Assembly (NCBI GenBank): GCA_902489295.1
Contig: CABTZM010000107.1
Span: 1-7,179 of the forward strand
Direction of reading: 5' to 3'
DNA: 7,179 nucleotides
DNA from: an uncultured Collinsella sp.
GTDB lineage: Bacteria; Actinomycetota; Coriobacteriia; Coriobacteriales; Coriobacteriaceae
The translations under genes and the position numbers were made by a program. Shown here one piece after another: positions 1-5,756 of the stretch; position 1 is the first letter of the stretch, and each line of letters starts with the position of its first letter. The notes beneath the pieces are model-generated. The model worked only from the letters and a program-made list of their open reading frames with translations, made no database searches and was not told where the DNA came from.

Positions 1-103
1 CGGAAATCGCGCGCCGTTGCCGCGCCCCGCAGTGCCCGCTTCCCCCGAGAACAATTATCAGTGCAGGTAGAACGCCTGCGGTTTTGTTCAAAACGAGGGT
101 GTG

Positions 104-259
104 GTCGGGGGTATCGAACCAAACGTAGTAGATGGGCCGGTTTCGTGGCGGGTGCCGCCGACTGATCCCCCGGGGACGGAGGAAAACGGATCATTCTTGG
201 TCCCGCGCGGCTTTAGGCGGCGCTTGTGCGGGGCTACTCGAACAAAACTATGCCGGTTT
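104..259. repeat. Degenerate direct repeat pair
   Basis: Two blocks in the same orientation share the order of their motifs. The first has TCGAACCAAAC at 114..124 and GCCGGTTT at 136..143. The second has TCGAACAAAAC at 238..248 and GCCGGTTT at 252..259. A G-rich stretch precedes each (103..112 and 227..234). The spacing between the two motifs differs (11 versus 3 bases), so they are diverged copies of one motif set rather than a clean tandem duplication. Function unknown. Confidence 0.45.
163..193. repeat. Small palindromic element TGATCC...GGATCA
   Basis: TGATCC at 163..168 is the reverse complement of GGATCA at 188..193. Between them lie a CCCCGGGG core (168..175) and an A-rich, purine-rich stretch (176..187). 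The GGGGAC motif at 172..177 recurs in other intergenic elements of this window (6962..6967, 6989..6994, 7060..7065). It is probably a genus-specific intergenic repeat; I infer this from style and cannot confirm copy number from one window. Confidence 0.4.
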
Positions 260-269
260 ACTACGATGG

Positions 270-899
270 TTATCCTCGCAGGTAGGCGATGGCGATTTGG
301 GTGCGGTTGCGTAGGCCCATTTTGGCCAGGATCGAGCTGATGTGGTTTCGCACGGTGCCTTCGCCCATATAGGCCGTGGCGGCAATTTCCTTGTTATCGA
401 GGCCGCGGGCAATGAGCTCGGCGACCTCGAACTCGCGGTCGGTCAGGCCGGCAAAGGCTGCGGGCCGGCGGGACGTGCCGGCCTCGGCGTCCGTCCCATC
501 AAAATCGACGTCCTCGATTGCCTTGCCCTCCAGCACGCGCTTGCCATCCATGACCTGCGCCAGCGCTGGCGGAATGGCGGCGACATCGGTCTTGATCAGG
601 TAGCCGCGGGCGCCCAGCTTGAGCTCCGACACAATGTACTCGTCATCCGAAAACGTGGTCAGGAACACCACGCGTGCTGCAGGGTCGTGCTCGAGGATCT
701 CGCGCGCCGCCGAAAGGCCGTCACGTCCTGGCATCTGGATATCGAGCAGCGCGATATCGGGCGCGTGCTCGGCGTAGAGCGCGACCGCGTCGTTGCCGTC
801 GGCGCCGGTGCCAACGACTTCGATCTGCGGCTGGGCACCCAGGATAATCTTGAGCGAATCGACCACCAAGCGGTCGTCGTCGACAACAATGAGCCTCAT
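270..899 (-). CDS. NarL/FixJ-family response regulator
   Basis: A 209-residue DNA-binding response regulator, normal length for the family. The N-terminal receiver domain (about 1-120) has the acidic pocket D7-D8-D9, the likely phosphate acceptor D53 in LLDIQMPGRDG, the conserved T81 and K103 (ARGYLIK). A linker rich in acidic and small residues (about 124-150) leads to a LuxR/GerE helix-turn-helix (152-209) with LTDRE, the IARGLDNKEIA first-helix region and GTVRNHISSILAKMGLRNR as the recognition part. On phosphorylation by the adjacent kinase it should bind promoter DNA in the cytoplasm. Its ATG overlaps the kinase stop (ATGA, 896..899), which indicates translational coupling. AAGGAG at 910..915 lies 10 bases upstream of the start. 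The target genes are not shown by the sequence; the nearby ABC exporter is the obvious candidate. Confidence 0.93.
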   Translation of the reverse strand: MRLIVVDDDRLVVDSLKIILGAQPQIEVVGTGADGNDAVALYAEHAPDIALLDIQMPGRDGLSAAREILEHDPAARVVFLTTFSDDEYIVSELKLGARGYLIKTDVAAIPPALAQVMDGKRVLEGKAIEDVDFDGTDAEAGTSRRPAAFAGLTDREFEVAELIARGLDNKEIAATAYMGEGTVRNHISSILAKMGLRNRTQIAIAYLRG

Positions 900-2041
900 C
901 GGGCGTCATCTCCTTGCTGTTTGGGGACGGTGGCAAACACGCGCCAGCCGGGGGCGCCGGTACGCGGCCCGGCGGTAAAGGTCCCGCCAAGCGCCTCGAC
1001 GCGCTCGCGCATGGAGCCGAGCCCCATGCCCTCGGCAACGCCGCGATTGCCCGTTTTGGCCGCGCCCTCGCCGTCGTCGGTAACGATGAGCTGGTAAAAC
1101 GACGGATGCTCCATGCATCGCACGGTAACGTTCTGCGCACGGGCGTGGCGCATGGTGTTGGAGAGCGCTTCGCGCAGGACCGCCGCAAAGCAGTTGACGA
1201 CGTTGGCCGGTGCATGCTCGGCCAAAACCTCAAGCTCAATCTGCGGGCCACCGTCCGAGCGCGCGTCCTCAACGATGCGTTCGAGCTGCACGGAGAGATT
1301 GGCCGCGTTGTCGTTGAGCGCATGGACGCTCGAGCGTACAAGCTGAAGCGCCTCGTCAACGGTGCGCTTGACGTCGGCGAAGTCGGCGGCGACGCCGGGT
1401 TCGTTGGTGTGGACTACGCGCAGGGCCTCGGTTTGCAGCGAGGCACGCGTAAGTTGGTGACCGACGTTGTCGTGGATCTCGCGCGCGATGCGGGCGCGTT
1501 CGGCGAGCGTCGCGAGCTCGACCTCGTAGTCCTGGCGGTCGGCAAGGTCGCGGTTGCGCGCCTCGAGCGCGAGGGCTCGTTCCTGCAGCTCATCGCGGGT
1601 GCGGCGCATGCGCTCCTGTTCGCGCTCCAACTGGGCGGTACGCAGCGACAGTAAGGTGGCGGCGACTGAAAGAATGGCGGTCAACAGGAGCGTTCGGGCG
1701 GTGAGCGCACCGCTGCGAAGGCCCGCGACGAGTGCGCAGACAAAGATGGCGCCGGCTCCCAGTGCGCCCCAGACGCGCTCGCGGCGCACATGCTGCGCGA
1801 TGTCATAGAAGGCGAGGGGTGCAAACGGCATAAACGGCGGCACAAAGACGGCCACGATGACGCAGGCGTAGCTGCCGGCCTCGCTGGCGCGGCGGGCACG
1901 TTCGCCTTGCGCGACTTCGGCCAGCGCGGCGATGACGACGCCAAGGCAAAATGCCGCGACCAAGCGAGCGTCCGCAGCAAGGCCCAGAGCGGCCGCGATA
2001 CAGCACGCCAGCACAATCGATTTGTCGAATAGCCTGTTCAT
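896..2041 (-). CDS. DesK-like sensor histidine kinase (HisKA_3)
   Basis: With the start chosen here the kinase is 381 residues. About five hydrophobic segments fill residues 9-134 (roughly 9-23, 27-45, 58-79, 91-107, 113-134), with no large extracellular domain. That suggests sensing in or at the membrane. A charged coiled-coil linker (about 137-180) leads to the HisKA_3 dimerisation/phosphoacceptor motif REIHDNVGHQLT, with H190 the phosphorylated histidine. The C-terminal HATPase domain has the N box around N295 (REALSNTMRHA), the D box DDGEG (322-326) and the G box GMGLGSMRERV (338-348). It should autophosphorylate and pass phosphate to D53 of the regulator encoded directly downstream. An in-frame ATG at 2138..2140 would add 33 residues that look nothing like a kinase N-terminus. 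I chose 2041 because the hydrophobic region follows at once and a -10 box lies just before it. Confidence 0.9.
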   Translation of the reverse strand: MNRLFDKSIVLACCIAAALGLAADARLVAAFCLGVVIAALAEVAQGERARRASEAGSYACVIVAVFVPPFMPFAPLAFYDIAQHVRRERVWGALGAGAIFVCALVAGLRSGALTARTLLLTAILSVAATLLSLRTAQLEREQERMRRTRDELQERALALEARNRDLADRQDYEVELATLAERARIAREIHDNVGHQLTRASLQTEALRVVHTNEPGVAADFADVKRTVDEALQLVRSSVHALNDNAANLSVQLERIVEDARSDGGPQIELEVLAEHAPANVVNCFAAVLREALSNTMRHARAQNVTVRCMEHPSFYQLIVTDDGEGAAKTGNRGVAEGMGLGSMRERVEALGGTFTAGPRTGAPGWRVFATVPKQQGDDAR

Positions 2042-2053
2042 ACGGGTATTGTA
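2042..2053 (-). promoter_or_regulatory. Candidate -10 box giving a leaderless kinase mRNA
   Basis: On the minus strand TACAAT occupies 2053..2048, followed by six bases (ACCCGT) and then the kinase ATG at 2041. Transcription normally begins about seven bases after the -10 hexamer, so the first transcribed base would be the A of the ATG. No Shine-Dalgarno-like sequence is present upstream, which fits. No good -35 hexamer is visible at 16-18 bp. Leaderless transcripts of this layout are common in actinobacteria; the assignment here is inference. Confidence 0.5.
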
Positions 2054-2155
2054 CGCGATGGCGCGCGCGACGATTGCCCAGGTGCCGCAACCGTGACATT
2101 TGTCCCAGCAAGGGGGACCGCGACTATATCTCGCCGACAATCATTTCACCTGAGC

Positions 2156-2221
2156 ATTTTTGATAGCTGTATCTATCATTTTTGCTAGATACAGCTATTA
2201 TTTTTGCTAGATAGATTTATC
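2156..2221. repeat. Three tandem 22-bp AT-rich units upstream of the ATPase gene
   Basis: ATTTTTG recurs at 2156, 2178 and 2200, exactly 22 bp apart, marking three units (2156..2177, 2178..2199, 2200..2221). Units two and three are identical over their first 14 bases (ATTTTTGCTAGATA). Unit one has ATTTTTGATA followed by a TAGCTGTATCTA block that is the inverted form of the unit-two TAGATACAGCTA block. The period is about two helical turns, so proteins bound to each unit would face the same side of the DNA. The array ends one base before the AAAAGGAGG preceding the ATPase start. The likeliest role is an operator array controlling the ATPase gene, but this is inferred from position and layout. 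Confidence 0.7.
2163..2198. repeat. 13-bp perfect inverted repeat inside the 22-bp array
   Basis: The arms are 2163..2175 (ATAGCTGTATCTA) and 2186..2198 (TAGATACAGCTAT), with a 10-base loop at 2176..2185. It is AT-rich, is not followed by a convincing terminator T-run that would end a known gene, and lies upstream of a plus-strand start. A dimeric protein-binding site, or a hairpin in the ATPase 5' leader, is more plausible than a terminator. Confidence 0.65.
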
Positions 2222-2222
2222 A

Positions 2223-2230
2223 AAAGGAGG
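2223..2230 (+). promoter_or_regulatory. Strong ribosome-binding site for a GTG start
   Basis: AAAGGAGG at 2223..2230 lies six bases before the GTG at 2237. It is the best Shine-Dalgarno sequence in the window and fixes the ATPase start at a GTG codon. Confidence 0.8.
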
Positions 2231-2236
2231 CTCTAG

Positions 2237-3409
2237 GTGTATAGGCGCAAGATATCGACCGTGTTACAGCAAAGACTCATGGGGCCGCGTTCCTTTATTC
2301 AGGTGGTTATGGGTCCCAGACAAACTGGCAAGACCACGGCCATCAAGCAGGCGGTCAAGGCTTGCGGGCTTCCGTGTCGCGTGGCGAGTGCCGACTCGTC
2401 GCGCGAACTCGCGGGGGATTGGATCGACCTTGAGTGGCGCCAGGCTCGGCAGCTGACAAGTAATGGCTCGCGTGCCATCCTTGTGCTCGACGAGATACAA
2501 AAAGTTACGGGTTGGTCCGAGACGGTCAAGGCCCTGTGGGACGAAGACTCTTGGAACGACACCGAGCTTCTCGTGGTGCTGTCCGGTTCGTCGAGCTTGC
2601 TTCTCGGCAGTGGGCTGACCGAATCGCTTGCGGGGCGATTTGAGCTACTGCGTTCGACGCATTGGAGCCTGTCTGAGATGTCCGAGGCGTTTGGCTATAG
2701 CTTCGAGGATTATCTGATGTTTGGCGGGTATCCGGGTGCCGCGATTCTCAAGAGCGATGTCAATCGTTGGCGAGAGTATATGCGCGATTCGATCGTGGAA
2801 TCGACGATTTCGCGTGACGTATTGCAGATGGAAGACGTGCGCAAGCCGGCGCTCATGCGAGCCCTCTTTGAGCTGGGTGCGCAGTATTCGGCGCAGGAGA
2901 TATCGTATCGAAAACTGCTGGGGCAGCTTGACGATAGGGGAAACACTGATACCGTGCGCCATTATCTTGATCTGCTGTCCAAGGCGGGCATGATGAGCGG
3001 GTTGCAAAAATACGACGCCAAGCAGGTGAGGTCGAGGGCAAGCTCGCCGCGGCTGCTCGTGCATGATTCCTCATTGATGTTCTCGATGTGGCGCGGGGCG
3101 GGTGACTTGTTGGCTGATTCTGCCCTGCGAGGGCATTTGGTCGAAACTGCGGTGGGCGCCCGGCTCATCGCGCGTGCTCAAACAGAAGGCTTTGAGCTGT
3201 ATTGGTGGCGTGAGGGCAATCTCGAGGTGGACTTTGTGGCGAAGCGCGGCGATGACGCCCTTGCGGCGATCGAGGTTAAAAGCGGCCGCGTGTCTAAGAG
3301 CGGTATGACTGAGTTTTTGGCGCAGAACCCTCAGGCGAAGCCGATGATTGTGGGCGATCGTAACGTTTCGGTTGAGCAGTTCTTGCGGGATGAGGTGGAG
3401 CTGTTTTAG
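2237..3409 (+). CDS. AAA ATPase with DUF4143 C-terminal domain
   Basis: A 390-residue protein of the widespread AAA_14/DUF4143 type; these are usually about 380-450 residues. The AAA part has Walker A GPRQTGKTT (26-34), Walker B ILVLDEIQ (81-88), a sensor-like LSGSSS (115-120) and the family motif LAGRFELL (131-138), followed by FGGYPGA (162-168). A middle helical region (about 180-260) precedes the DUF4143 domain. That domain shows GHLVETAVGA (299-308), then NLEVDFVAK (328-336) and AAIEVKSG (343-350). The E303, D332 and E346-x-K348 pattern resembles a PD-(D/E)xK nuclease-type fold. The cellular role of the family is not established. It starts with GTG behind a strong ribosome-binding site and a 22-bp repeat array, and appears monocistronic. 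Its codons are visibly less GC-biased at third positions than those of the exporter genes, which may mean separate acquisition. Confidence 0.9.
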   Translation: MYRRKISTVLQQRLMGPRSFIQVVMGPRQTGKTTAIKQAVKACGLPCRVASADSSRELAGDWIDLEWRQARQLTSNGSRAILVLDEIQKVTGWSETVKALWDEDSWNDTELLVVLSGSSSLLLGSGLTESLAGRFELLRSTHWSLSEMSEAFGYSFEDYLMFGGYPGAAILKSDVNRWREYMRDSIVESTISRDVLQMEDVRKPALMRALFELGAQYSAQEISYRKLLGQLDDRGNTDTVRHYLDLLSKAGMMSGLQKYDAKQVRSRASSPRLLVHDSSLMFSMWRGAGDLLADSALRGHLVETAVGARLIARAQTEGFELYWWREGNLEVDFVAKRGDDALAAIEVKSGRVSKSGMTEFLAQNPQAKPMIVGDRNVSVEQFLRDEVELF

Positions 3410-3436
3410 CTGGTGATTGCTACGGCGCGGACGGGC

Positions 3437-3504
3437 CAAAGTAATCAGAAATGCAAGCCCCACTTACTTAAGATTTGGGACAAACAAATCTGATTACTTT
3501 GTCC
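3437..3504. repeat. Overlapping inverted repeats downstream of the ATPase gene
   Basis: Three perfect complementary pairs overlap. CAAAGTAATCAGA (3437..3449) pairs with TCTGATTACTTTG (3489..3501). AGATTTG (3471..3477) pairs with CAAATCT (3485..3491). GGACAAA (3478..3484) pairs with TTTGTCC (3498..3504). They share bases, so they cannot all form together. The whole can also be seen as two inverted, diverged copies of one motif (an AAAGTAATCAGA core). No T-run follows, so a classic terminator is unlikely. It may be an intergenic repeat that still limits read-through from the ATPase gene to the exporter. Confidence 0.6.
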
Positions 3505-3529
3505 TGTGGCGATGCCGGTTCTGTTGGCC

Positions 3530-3572
3530 CCCGCACTCGTGACAAAGCTCACTGGTGCGGGCCGTCCGCACC
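3530..3572 (+). promoter_or_regulatory. Competing stem-loops in the exporter leader region
   Basis: GGTGCGG (3554..3560) and CCGCACC (3566..3572) form a 7-bp stem with a 5-base loop. The same central segment (GTGCGGG, 3555..3561) is also complementary to CCCGCAC at 3530..3536. The two pairings are mutually exclusive, the arrangement expected of an attenuator or simple RNA switch. It lies about 50-90 bases before the exporter ATPase start. No T-run or promoter was identified with confidence, so regulation is a guess. Confidence 0.3.
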
Positions 3573-3606
3573 TGCGATGATGCAATCGTACCGGGCCACG
3601 ACCAAC

Positions 3607-3613
3607 AGAAGGG
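3607..3613 (+). promoter_or_regulatory. Ribosome-binding site deciding the exporter ATPase start
   Basis: AGAAGGG at 3607..3613 sits seven bases before the ATG at 3621. An in-frame GTG at 3555 would add 22 residues (reading MRAVRTCDD...) that do not belong to an ABC ATPase. That start also falls within the stem-loop region and lacks a comparable site. Confidence 0.7.
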
Positions 3614-3620
3614 CTGCCTC

Positions 3621-4559
3621 ATGACAGACATCGTCCACGTCGAAAACCTCGTCAAGCGCTACGACGATCTTATCGCGCTCGACCACTTTAACCTGAGCAT
3701 CTCCCCCGGCGAGATCTTTGGCCTGCTGGGCCCTAACGGCTCGGGCAAGACCACGTCCATTAACTGTATTCTGCAGCTGCTCGACTACGACAAAGGCACC
3801 ATCGAGCTGTTCGGCGAGCCCATGACGCCCACGCGTTATGACCTCAAGCGTCGCATCGGCGTGGTCCCGCAGCAAGTTGCGGTGTTCAACGAGCTCACGG
3901 TGCGCGAGAACATCGACTATTTCTGCAGCCTTTACGTCAGCGACCGCAAGCGCCGCCGCGCGCTGGTGGACGAGGCGATCGACTTTGTCGGGCTGGGCGA
4001 CTTTGCCAAGTTTCGCCCCGGCAAGCTCTCGGGCGGTCTGGCGCGTCGTCTCAACATCGCCTGCGGCATCGCGCACAAGCCCGAGCTCATCTTTTTTGAC
4101 GAGCCCACGGTGGCGGTCGACCCCCAGAGCCGCAACGCCATCCTGGGGGGCATCTGCCGCCTGCGCGACGAGGGCGCCACGGTGGTGTATACCAGCCATT
4201 ACATGGAGGAAGTCGAGCAGATTTGCAGCCGCATCATGATCATGGACGGCGGGCGCGTGCTGGCGCAGGGCACCAACGACGAGCTCAAGCGCATGATTCA
4301 GATGGGCGAGCGCGTGACCGTCGAGGTCGGCGCCGTCGAGCCCGCCACGGTCGAGCGACTGCGCGCCCTCGAGCACGTGCTTTCGGTTGAGCTGTCCGAC
4401 GGCGAGCTCGTCTGCACCTGCGAAGCGAGCCCGCACAATCTGGTTGACATCCTCGACACGTTGCGCGCCGCCGACGTGGCGCTCGGCCGCGTATGGAGCG
4501 AACCGCCGACCCTCAACGACGTGTTTCTCGAGATCACCGGCCGCGAGCTGCGCGACTAG
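3621..4559 (+). CDS. ABC exporter ATP-binding protein
   Basis: A 312-residue ATPase of the ABC-2 exporter class (drug, lipid or peptide efflux, CcmA/NatA-like). It has Walker A GPNGSGKTT (37-45), a Q-loop at Q84/Q85 (VVPQQ), an ABC signature KLSGGLARR (135-143), Walker B LIFFDEP (156-162) with catalytic E161, the D-loop VDPQSR (166-171) and H-loop H193 (YTSHYMEEVEQ). The signature has L140 where the usual motif is LSGGQ; the remaining catalytic residues are present. A C-terminal extension (about 225-312), typical of this exporter class, ends in the common pattern PTLNDVFLEITGREL. It begins the three-gene operon, and its stop is nine bases before the first permease start. It should work on the cytoplasmic face with the two permeases. 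The substrate cannot be read from the sequence. Confidence 0.93.
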   Translation: MTDIVHVENLVKRYDDLIALDHFNLSISPGEIFGLLGPNGSGKTTSINCILQLLDYDKGTIELFGEPMTPTRYDLKRRIGVVPQQVAVFNELTVRENIDYFCSLYVSDRKRRRALVDEAIDFVGLGDFAKFRPGKLSGGLARRLNIACGIAHKPELIFFDEPTVAVDPQSRNAILGGICRLRDEGATVVYTSHYMEEVEQICSRIMIMDGGRVLAQGTNDELKRMIQMGERVTVEVGAVEPATVERLRALEHVLSVELSDGELVCTCEASPHNLVDILDTLRAADVALGRVWSEPPTLNDVFLEITGRELRD

Positions 4560-4568
4560 GGGGCGGCC

Positions 4569-5756
4569 ATGTTCAACACCATCATCACCACGGTCAAGAC
4601 GCTGCTGCGCCGGCCGAGCACGTGGGTCTGGAGCGCGGTCTTTCCCATCGCGCTTTCCACGATGTTTATGTTTATGTTTGTGAACCTCAGCTCCGACGGT
4701 AAGATCGACCCGGTGCCGGTTGCCGTCGTGGCGGACGAGGCCTGGGACGCTTCGACCTTTAAGGACGTTGCGACGTCGCTTGCCAAGGAAGGTGACGACC
4801 AGCTGCTCGATGTGAGCGAGTACAAAGACTTGGCAGCCGCGCGCAAAGCACTCAAGGCCGGCGAGGTCGCGGGCATCTATACGGTCGACGATGCGGGCGC
4901 ACCCAGGCTCACGTTGCTTTCGAGTTATGACAGCTCGCGTGCGACGTCGGTGCTCGCCGACCGCAGCATTCTGGAGACGGTGGCAAGCTCGTATACGCAA
5001 AATGCCGAGCTCATGCGCCAGATTGCCCAGGACAACCCGGCGGCGCTTACCGATCCGGAGGCGGTTGCGCGCGCCCTATCGCTCGAGGGCGGCACCCGTC
5101 GCGTGAGCCTTACGCGCACCACGCCCGACGCTACGACCATCTACTATTTCGCACTCTTTGGCCTGGTCGCGATGATGTCTGCCGAGTTTGCCGCTTTGAG
5201 CGTCGTCGATTTGCAGCCCAATCTGTCCGGCCTCGGCACGCGGCGCTGCGTGGGCGGCCTTTCCAAGACGGCGTCGCTGGCCGGCATCTTTGTGGGATCA
5301 TGGCTGGTCTCCTTTGCCTCGATAGCGGTTGCGATCGGCTACGTGCGCCTGGTGGTCGGCGTCGACTTTGGCGGGCGCGAGGGGCTGTGTCTGGCGGGCG
5401 GCGCCGCATCCGCGCTTGCTGCCACGGGCCTAGGGCTCTTTGTGGGCACGCTTCCCGTTAAGGGCGGCAAGGCGTCCAAGTCCGGCATCCTCACGGGCTT
5501 TGCCACCACGTGCGCCCTGTTCGCCGGCCTCTACGGCGTGCCGGCGATGGGACTTGCCGACGACGTCGCCCGCGCCTGCCCGGCCGAGTGCTGGCTCAAT
5601 CCTGTCAAGCTCATCTGCGACATGTTCAACCGTCTGTATTTCTTTGAGGATCTGGGACCCTTTGCCGTTCGCGCCGGCGCGCTGGTCCTCATGGCCCTGG
5701 TGTTTGTCACCGCCGCATCGCTAATCTTTGGAAGGAGCCGCTATGAGCACCTTTAA
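4569..5756 (+). CDS. ABC-2 type exporter permease (first subunit)
   Basis: A 395-residue membrane protein with the ABC-2 permease layout. One hydrophobic segment lies near the N-terminus (about 18-39), followed by a large soluble loop of about 150 residues (40-187) probably outside the membrane. Five further hydrophobic segments follow (about 188-213, 235-262, 271-293, 304-323, 365-387). A cytoplasmic stretch GLGTRRCVGGLSKTASL (221-237) between segments two and three is where such permeases usually meet the ATPase. AGGGGG at 4558..4563, overlapping the ATPase stop, serves as ribosome-binding site. The gene overlaps the next permease by 14 bases. The two permeases are similar in plan but clearly different in sequence, so a heterodimeric channel is likely. 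Confidence 0.88.
   Translation: MFNTIITTVKTLLRRPSTWVWSAVFPIALSTMFMFMFVNLSSDGKIDPVPVAVVADEAWDASTFKDVATSLAKEGDDQLLDVSEYKDLAAARKALKAGEVAGIYTVDDAGAPRLTLLSSYDSSRATSVLADRSILETVASSYTQNAELMRQIAQDNPAALTDPEAVARALSLEGGTRRVSLTRTTPDATTIYYFALFGLVAMMSAEFAALSVVDLQPNLSGLGTRRCVGGLSKTASLAGIFVGSWLVSFASIAVAIGYVRLVVGVDFGGREGLCLAGGAASALAATGLGLFVGTLPVKGGKASKSGILTGFATTCALFAGLYGVPAMGLADDVARACPAECWLNPVKLICDMFNRLYFFEDLGPFAVRAGALVLMALVFVTAASLIFGRSRYEHL

Larger units (their letters stand above)
1..269. other. Non-coding region downstream of the response regulator
   Basis: I see no convincing gene here. The stretch lies past the stop codon of the minus-strand response regulator and runs to the window edge. It contains a degenerate pair of direct repeats (104..143 and 231..259), a palindrome built on TGATCC/GGATCA, and a 5-bp hairpin (GTTTT at 81..85, AAAAC at 90..94). 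On the minus strand one frame stays open from inside the regulator gene to a TGA at 88..90, about 60 codons past the regulator stop. It has no start codon or ribosome-binding site of its own. No rho-independent terminator with a T-run follows the regulator. Confidence 0.6.

Noticed and set aside
101..340. Plus-strand open frame of 79 codons
   Set aside because: It covers the repeat region and runs into the end of the regulator gene in antisense. There is no ribosome-binding site and the composition is not protein-like.
342..1654. Two plus-strand open frames (342..1097 and 914..1654)
   Set aside because: They are shadows of the response regulator and histidine kinase genes, whose motifs are unambiguous on the minus strand.
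2102..2118. GTCCC/GGGAC hairpin between the kinase and the ATPase
   Set aside because: Only a 5-bp stem with a 7-base loop and no T-run, too weak to call a terminator or operator on its own. Kept only as one instance of the recurring GGGAC motif.
2160..2201. Promoter built from TTGATA (2160..2165) and TATTAT (2196..2201)
   Set aside because: The hexamers are individually good, but their spacing is 30 bp, far from the usual 16-18. Other AT-rich matches here are equally ambiguous, so no single promoter is called.
2156..2221. Possible short CRISPR-like array
   Set aside because: The 22-bp units are contiguous with no unique spacers, and no cas genes are present.
3549..5000. Long open frame (483 codons) on the minus strand
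   Set aside because: It lies antisense to the exporter ATPase and first permease, which show clear family motifs. High GC with strong third-position bias leaves the opposite strand open. Its translation is rich in H, R, D and A with no recognisable motif.
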